Position numbers and translations under genes: made by a program. This document shows, piece after piece, positions 57,601-64,000 of a DNA stretch of 64,000 nucleotides; within the stretch, counting starts at the first letter, position 1, and each line of letters begins with the position of its first letter. This DNA comes from Dreissena polymorpha (Eukaryota > Mollusca > Bivalvia > Myida > Dreissenidae): assembly GCF_020536995.1 (NCBI RefSeq), contig NC_068367.1:60577256-60641255 (forward strand), given 5' to 3'. The notes below the pieces were generated by a model, which was not told the origin of the DNA, ran no database searches, and saw only the letters and a list, made by a program, of their open reading frames with translations.

Positions 57601-58879
57601 AACCCCCACAAACGAAGTTTAGGGGGGGTATATAGGAGTGAACTTGTCTGTCTGTCAGTAGGTCTGTCGGTCTGTCGGTCCATATTAAGTTTCCGCTCTC
57701 TTATTCAAGAAGTTTTCATCCGATCTTCACCAAACTTGGTCAGAAGTTGTATCTACATAATGTCTAGGCCAAGTTCCAACATGGGCCTTGCCGGGTCAAA
57801 AACTAGGTCAAGGGGTCACTTAGTGCGTTTTAAACATTCAGCATGTTGTCCGCTCTCTAATTCAAGTAGTTTTCATCCGATCTTCACCAAACTTGGTCAG
57901 AAGTTGTATCTAGATAATCTTAAGGCCAAGTTTGAACATGGGCCTTGCCGGGTCAAAAACTAGGTCACGGGGTCACTTAGTGCGTTTTTTAACATTCAGC
58001 ATGGTGTCCTCTCTATTATTCAAGTAGTTTTCATCCGATCTTCACCAAACTTGGTCAGAAGCTTTATCTAGATGATCTGAAGGCCAAGTTCGAACATGGG
58101 CCATGCCAGATCAAAAACTAGGTCACAGGGTCACTTAGTACGTTTTACACATTGAGCATGGTGTCTGCTCTCTATTTCAAGTAGTTTAAATCCGATCTTC
58201 ACCACACTTGGTCAGAAGTTGTAACTAGATGATGTGTAGGTCAAGTTCGAACATGGGCCATGCCGAGTCAAAAACTAGGTCACAGGGTCACTTAGTGTGT
58301 TTTAAACCTCACCATGTTGTCCGCTCTCTAATTCAAGTAATTTTTATCCAATATTCACCAAAATTGGTCAGAAGTTGTATCTTGATAATGTCTAGGGAAA
58401 GTTTGAATATGGGTCATGCCAGGTCAAAAACAAGGTCATGGGGTCACTTAGTGCGTTTTAAACTTCACCATGTTGTCTGCTCTCTAATTCAAGTATTTTT
58501 CATCCAATCCTCACCAAACTTGGTCACAAGTTTTATCTTAATGATCTCTAGGACAAGTTTGAACATGGGCCATTCCGGGCCTAAAACTAGGTCACGGGGT
58601 CACTTAGTGCGTTTTTTAACATTCAGCATGGTGTCCGCTCTCTAATTCAAGTAGTTTACATCTGATCTTCACCAAACTTGGTCAGAAGTTTTATGGAGAT
58701 GATCTTAAGGCCAAGTTAGAACATGGGCCTTTCTGGGTCAAAAACTAGGTCAAGGGGTCACTTAGTGCTTTTTAAAAATTGAGCATGGTGTCCGCTGTTT
58801 TTTGTGAAGACGACATGCAAAATATTATGTGTCAATGCGGCATGTGGGGTTATTCGTCACGTCTGTGACAAAGCTCTAG
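57601..58879 (+). mobile_element. Helitron-like element with AACCCCCACAAAC head
   Basis: Head CCCCCACAAAC / GTTTAGGGGG (57603-57627), GTCTGTCGGTCT repeats, then seven ~157-bp units with CCGATCTTCACCAAACTTGG, GAACATGGGCCATGCCGGGT and AACTAGGTCACGGGGTCACT. The 3' module GTGGGGTTATTCGTCACGTC, hairpin and CTAG (58876-58879) before T is shared with 50304-51428. Confidence 0.7.
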
Positions 58880-59409
58880 TTACTATCAATAATTTTAACA
58901 CGTGTTACATACGGAATCCTGAATCATTTAAGCGACGCACGATATGACACTCGACATTTAAAGTCGACATGCTACAATCAAGATTTGAGTGTTGCATATC
59001 GCACTGGGTTTTAGAAGAATAAAATACTGCAGATAATCTTGACTTTACATGGCATATTTCTGTTAACTTTTGTGAAATTGACAATTCTGGTGTCAACATA
59101 TTGAACTTAAGGTTTATGACAGTTTACATAAATTTATTTCATGATAAAGATAATAATTTTATCATTGCGATGCTTAAAATACACCATTCCTATTGTTGCG
59201 AGGAACGGCTATACGGCCTAAAATGTAATGGAGAGTGTTCCCATGCCAGTGTCAATCGACGACTAGATAGGCTACCCGTGCAAGAAAAGTGAGCCGATCA
59301 AGAGGCTTCCCGTGCCGCAACGAAAGCGAAAGTAGGCATTTTTTAAGTAAAATTGATGAAAATTACTATATAGCGTACATAATGAACGTAAGGATTTGAT
59401 CATTTAGAT

Positions 59410-60446
59410 CAGGGATCATATTTTCCCGCAACATCAATCGGTCCGGATATAAATGGGGGAAAGTATCCGAAAATGTGTATCCGAAATCATGACACATTAT
59501 GTTTAAATATATACCATTGATTTTGCCATTCATGAAGGTGGTATAATACATGTACAAGTAAAATTCCCGTAGGCATTTTTTTAAACGGAACGAGTTTTTC
59601 TCAACTAGTTTTATCATTTGGTATTTCATTGTTGTTTCGTGTGCTGTCAGACTTTTTTCATCGTTGTCAATATTATTAATCTGTGTAAGTCTATACCGAT
59701 GTTTTAAATTGTTGTCGACTAGATAATATCTTACAAACATGCACTGAACCAAACAAATGTCTGTGCGTAGGTTTGCTACTGACAACAACGAACCAAATAA
59801 TAAAGAAATAATTTGTTGTCAAATAACTCACGTCCGATAGTTTAGATGCGTAACGATTTAATCACATGAGCAAAGCATTTGAAACCACGCATCTAATTTT
59901 CCGGTCGTGAGTTATTCAACAACAAAGTATAAAGTACACGAATTATTTCGATTCTAACACGGTTTTACTAAAGATTTATTCAATGTATAATATTTTTCTT
60001 GTGTACTATTTTATGTGAAGTTCCGCCTATAAAAATAACTTTCTGCTGTTCTGTCGATCAGATCTGCGACTTTCATTCATAATTATATTACCGGATTATT
60101 ACGCTGGTGGAAAATGAATCGGCATGTTTTGTTAAGTTACGGCGCGTGCATTCAGACGCTCTTTTCGGATGTGTCTTTAATCCGCTGTTCACAAGTTTTT
60201 TATTCTTGGTCTGACGTGCAATAAACCAGTCCTGACCGGTTTAGAGACTGCAGTGAACGGTTTATCACATCTAATCGAGATAAGAATGTCATTAGCGCGT
60301 GTTAGCATGTACACTGTGTAATCGATTTCATGACATGGGAATTTTAATAGCAAACAGAATCGGACCGACTGTTTGGGATTTTCAATCGGTCTTTCATGAC
60401 CCCAATCGGTCTAGGACCGACAAAACCAAAAAAAATATGATCCCTG
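59410..60446. mobile_element. hAT-like element with CAGGGATCATATTTTCCC ends
   Basis: Termini CAGGGATCATATTTTCCC and inverse (AAATATGATCCCTG). Flanks ATTTAGAT (59402-59409) and ATTAAGAT (60447-60454) match in 7 of 8, as expected for an aged 8-bp hAT duplication. No transposase domain is recognised; a 140-aa minus-strand ORF overlapping the left end has no recognisable motif. Confidence 0.65.
59811..59927. repeat. Inner foldback repeat in the hAT-like element
   Basis: TTGTTGTCAAATAACTCACG is mirrored by CGTGAGTTATTCAACAACAA, with inner AGATGCGT / ACGCATCT. It may be a nested ~115-bp MITE. Confidence 0.55.
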
Positions 60447-60454
60447 ATTAAGAT

Positions 60455-61830
60455 GATATCAATGACACTAGATATTTGACATATTAGGGAAAAGCTATGT
60501 TAAAAAGTCATCAAAGTGGCATGTATGCACGATTGTTCCACCAACCTCGTCATCATTCCATCTTCGATAGAGGTTGTGATAAGTGTTTGGACTTGCGGAA
60601 TACTGTAAATATTTAGCTTGATATATGCTTCAACACATGGACCTCCTCTTTTTATGCACAAATGTGTTTACGGGTTTTAATTATATATTTTCTTACCTGT
60701 TTTGTGAATGTCGATCATCCATTTTTTTGTATATAACAGAGAGGCAGCCGAGAATGAACAGAGAGGCAGCATGTTGACAGAGAGGCCACCTATATGCATA
60801 TACACCGTGTTTATGGTTAATGAATTTCCTGACAACATCAAATGGTTGATATAAAAATAAGTAATCAATTACAAATTAATGTAATTTATTGAAGCTACTA
60901 CGGTAATATATTTTATTGCTTTGAGCATCACTGTATATGCTACTATAAAGACTAATGTGGTTTTTCCAAGTAAGGAGACATAGTACTCTGGTTTTAAAAT
61001 CCTAGTCAGACCCCTGATATTGATACATGTATTACAGATTGTTTTAAATAACGCACCACAAGAGACTCATACAATATGTACAAGCCACACACTTTCAAGC
61101 ATGCACACAGAGAGGTTACATTAAAACCTTCAAACTTCAAATTGGCATTGAATGTTAACAATCTCACAAACACAATGTGGCTGTGGCGAATCTATCTCTT
61201 TGTTGAGGACCTTAATTGTTCTATTAAAGCCACACTGGAGTGTTTTAAATTATTTCCGTGATGTTTATACAAGAAAAGAACACTTGCTCAAATAACTAAA
61301 TTTTATTTATTGTTCTTGCGATTAACAATTTAATTTTCCAATTTATGCACGTTATATCTCCAACAAAATGTAATGTCCTGTAGTAACGTCATGGCAAGTG
61401 AGCCCAGAGCAGCAAGTCAGTCCACTTTATATAGATGTGTTTCCCGCCAAAACTGCATGTGGGAAGCAGGAGGTTAGATTTCTCTGAAGGAATGAAACTC
61501 TGCCAGATCCTAAGTCCGCTAAAGAATACAAAGGTGTAAAACTCCACCTGTATAGCGGAGCACAGCACCAAATGAGTACAATATAAATTCGCAAACTTCG
61601 CGAAACTCCTTAACCAGGGGTAAAGAATATAACAAATTACAAATATAACACGGTAAAACATACCTTTAATTAAAATCAAAATGAAAACAATGAGTTGTTT
61701 ATTTTAACAAATAAAGTCCTGTATGTATTGCTAAGTTCAATAATTCTTCCATTGATCAACCTAATTTGCAAACACGGTTTGAATGTGGGCGAATATTTCC
61801 ATTGGATCAGCGTTGCTAGGATGGAATCTG
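60455..61830. other. No gene recognised
   Basis: AT-rich sequence; short ORFs without recognisable motifs; no terminal repeats seen. Confidence 0.4.
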
Positions 61831-61833
61831 TCA

Positions 61834-62593
61834 CTAAATGCAACTGATGCTGTCTGGTGAATAGCACTGACTTTGTTGTTCACGTATTTTGTCGTAACCT
61901 TTAATGTCATATTGAACGGACTCAATTTCTTTGCGGATGTTGTCAGTTGATGTGTCAGTTTTTTCATTATCAATACACTTGCTGTAAGAAAAATCATTCT
62001 GTGGAGTACATAATTGTACCGATGTACAGAGCTGTTGTTCTGGGGCGATGACAACTTTTTCTACCTCTTTGTAAACTTTCTCTTACGTCGGCTCTTCTAG
62101 GATGATCATCGGACTGGGAGGAGAAGGAGCTGTGCAAGTTTCAGTGCCATATGATTTAGTTTCGTCAATTAAAGTATCAATCCACGTGTCGAAATCATCT
62201 GAAACATCATCATATTTATTTTCAGCTTCCAAAATGTCCTGATAATTCCACATTTCGTTGAGAGGAGTGCGAGGTCGAGATTGATTATTTATTTTCAGCT
62301 TCTGAAATGTCCTGATAATTACACATTTCGTTGAGAGAAGTGAAAGGTCGAGATTGATAACACTTATCATCATCATTCTCCTTCACTGTCTTGATCAGAA
62401 GATCTTTGACTTTTAATTTTGCCGTTTTTTTGTCTAATCCATGGGTTTTGACAAGATGTTTTGTAACGTTACTCCTTCCAATAAATTTTGCTTTGCAGCC
62501 CGTAACTGTACACGTAAAATGAAGCAACTTGTAACTGTGTTTTTCCTTTATATGTCTATTCAGATTTCTTTTATTTGAATAATTTTTACCACA
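61834..62593 (-). pseudogene. C2H2 zinc-finger gene remnant with a 73-bp internal duplication
   Basis: The minus strand reads two adjacent C2H2-like fingers: CGKNYSNKRNLNRHIKEKH, then FTCTVTGCKAKFIGRSNVTK followed by HLVKTHG, and a basic stretch. An acidic region (YDDVSDDFDTWIDTLIDETK) lies downstream in another frame. A direct duplication with 73-bp offset (62221 and 62294 both begin TTCAGCTTC) separates them and accounts for the frame change. One in-frame TAA follows LEEPT, and the frame then stays open to TAG at 61834-61836. The first Cys of finger 1 is not preserved. Family not identified. Confidence 0.45.
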
Positions 62594-63019
62594 TAAGTAT
62601 CACAATTGAAGCACATGTTCTTGTTTCAAATTTTTTTGACTGAAAAGTATATAGTCTTTACTCAATGCATTCCGTGGCGAAAGTGATTATTTTGTTGTTC
62701 AGACTTATGCACGAGGAAATCGAGTGTTTACGGTTGAGTAGTTTTTATCCGCCTGCTATTGTTCACCATACAGCTCCACTCATCTCAAGGTCCTTTAAAT
62801 TTGCACGTGGACACAACTACATGCTCCGCTCAAAGAACTGTTAGGTATATAAATCTATGAATAGTCATATTCACATGGCTTCAATGACCTATTGGATAGC
62901 ACACCAGACAAAAAACAAATAATCATGAGTTCAAGACCGATTATTTGTAGTTTTATTTTCTCTTCAGTATTTTCATTTGATTTTAACAGCAGAAAAACGT
63001 TGTTTCATAATATTATTAT

Positions 63020-63725
63020 TTAACTTTCTGATGTGCATTGCTGCGTAATTGCGCATTTGACGACAATTGCTGCTTTGCGTTTAATCTTTGAAGATGGAAT
63101 AGCCGATTCAGTGTTTGGTGGGTTGCTTGTAAAGTCAACGTCTCCTGATGTTTCGATAGGAAACAGTAAATGCAAAGGCCGACTGATCACATGTCTTGAT
63201 GACAAAAGCACTTTTGCAGAGTGATTTTTCCCATCATGACTTGTAACAAGGAACGTTATTCTACCTATTCTCCGGCCCCAAGGGGAACATTCTTTGATAA
63301 GGGTAACGTCCCCTACTTTTGGTACAAACTGTTATTGAATACTATGCTCTTTTAATCTTGTTTGTTTTCTTTCACAAAGACTAAGGAGATATTTGTCTTT
63401 CAAAATTTCCCCAAATGTATTTAGAACTCGCTGTTTCTTTGTCACTGTTCACTTCTGAAATGCCACTATTTGAATTGAGAGTAAAAAGACTGGCAGATGT
63501 TAATGCAATGGTCGAGTTAATGTCGTCATCAACGGTAACTAGTGGTCTCATGTTTATTACAGATTCAACCTCTTTGAGGAGTTTGCATTTGTATGTCCGT
63601 AAGAAGTGTTTGTCTGATTGCCTTTCTTAAGGATCATTTGACGAGCCCTACTAACCTCTCATACATGCCTCCCATCCAGGGAGCGAGTTCAACAATAAAT
63701 TCCCATCTAATCCTTTTTTCTTATG
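63020..63725 (-). mobile_element. BEL/Pao LTR retrotransposon fossil, integrase C-terminal part
   Basis: The minus strand shows the end of an integrase core (APWMGGMYERLV), the EVESVINMRPLVTVDDDINS motif typical of BEL/Pao integrases, and a C-terminal segment (LLSSRHVISRPLHLLFPIE). Only this portion of the element is present or recognisable, and it is broken in a few places. No LTR was identified. Confidence 0.65.
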
Positions 63726-63825
63726 CATAATTTTGTATTTCATAGCTTTTGACTAAATTCTGCCATACTAAATCAAGTGTTTCACTAGCTAACTTTAATG
63801 TTTTTGCATTGTCACTGCATGATTA

Positions 63826-63982
63826 TTATGTCATTGGACAGCGTGTCATGCGAAAGAGTTCAAGAGTTCAAAAGTCAAAATGGCCATAAATGATAATGGC
63901 ATAATAATTCTTAAAAATCACCATAAATTAGCTTGTCTTGTTTTGTGAATACAGCATGCAAAATATTCTGTGTCAATCAGGG
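63826..63982 (+). mobile_element. 3' fragment of the 50304-type Helitron-like element
   Basis: GTGTCATGCGAAAGAGTTCA, AAAATGGCCATAAATGATAA and AGCATGCAAAATATTCTGTG match 51245-51385. It is cut by the hAT-like end at 63983. Confidence 0.65.
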
Positions 63983-64000
63983 CAGGGATCATATTTTCCC
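63983..64000. mobile_element. Left end of a second hAT-like element, cut by window edge
   Basis: CAGGGATCATATTTTCCC is identical to the first 18 bases of the element at 59410. Confidence 0.6.

Noticed and set aside
59366-59788. 140-aa minus-strand ORF
   Set aside because: Straddles the end of a hAT-like element and has no recognisable domain; likely chance.

Overview
The window is eukaryotic and looks like a bivalve mollusc, probably a heterodont in the zebra/quagga mussel group. The organism call is inference. It rests on AT-rich DNA with split genes and GT-AG introns, a RING-less B-box (TRIM-like) gene of the type expanded in bivalves, and very dense MITEs, Helitron-like elements and satellites. 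No tRNA, rRNA or CRISPR array was seen. || Layout. 1-5.3 kb: three phase-matched exons of a minus-strand secreted von Willebrand factor A (vWA) gene running off the left edge, with a 35-bp minisatellite in one intron. 5.6-12.7 kb: a TA-flanked transposon, an ATT microsatellite, a Helitron-like element built on a ~150-bp satellite, and a 51-bp satellite split by a TTAA-flanked MITE. 15.1-23.2 kb: a three-exon minus-strand B-box/coiled-coil/beta-propeller gene with one in-frame stop; its 5.5-kb intron holds at least three transposon insertions. 23.9 kb: an orphan plus-strand ankyrin-repeat exon. || 24.9-37.0 kb is the most interesting part. A Helitron-like tandem array is interrupted by a 9,927-bp DNA transposon flanked by TTAA. 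It encodes a THAP-domain transposase (plus strand, eight exons, several in-frame stops) and, convergently, a 182-aa protein homologous to the zinc-binding C-terminal (ballast) domain of the P2X7 receptor (minus strand, three exons, no stop or frameshift seen). TTAA duplication plus THAP transposase identifies the Kolobok superfamily. A 20-bp inverted repeat carrying a perfect CRE octamer (TGACGTCA) lies upstream of each gene. || 36.9-48.1 kb: a mosaic repeat unit present in two full copies and one internally deleted copy. Comparing copies gives exact empty sites for two insertions. 50.3-58.9 kb: Helitron-like elements with short palindromic 5' heads, and a broken Ty3/Gypsy fossil carrying a TA-flanked transposon that itself carries a Helitron-like insertion (three levels). 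59.4-64 kb: two hAT-like elements (the second cut by the window edge), a C2H2 zinc-finger gene remnant and a BEL/Pao fossil fragment. || Host genes make up only a few percent of the window. Most structure comes from repeated insertion of small elements into one another. All calls are from reading the sequence; no database or alignment was run.
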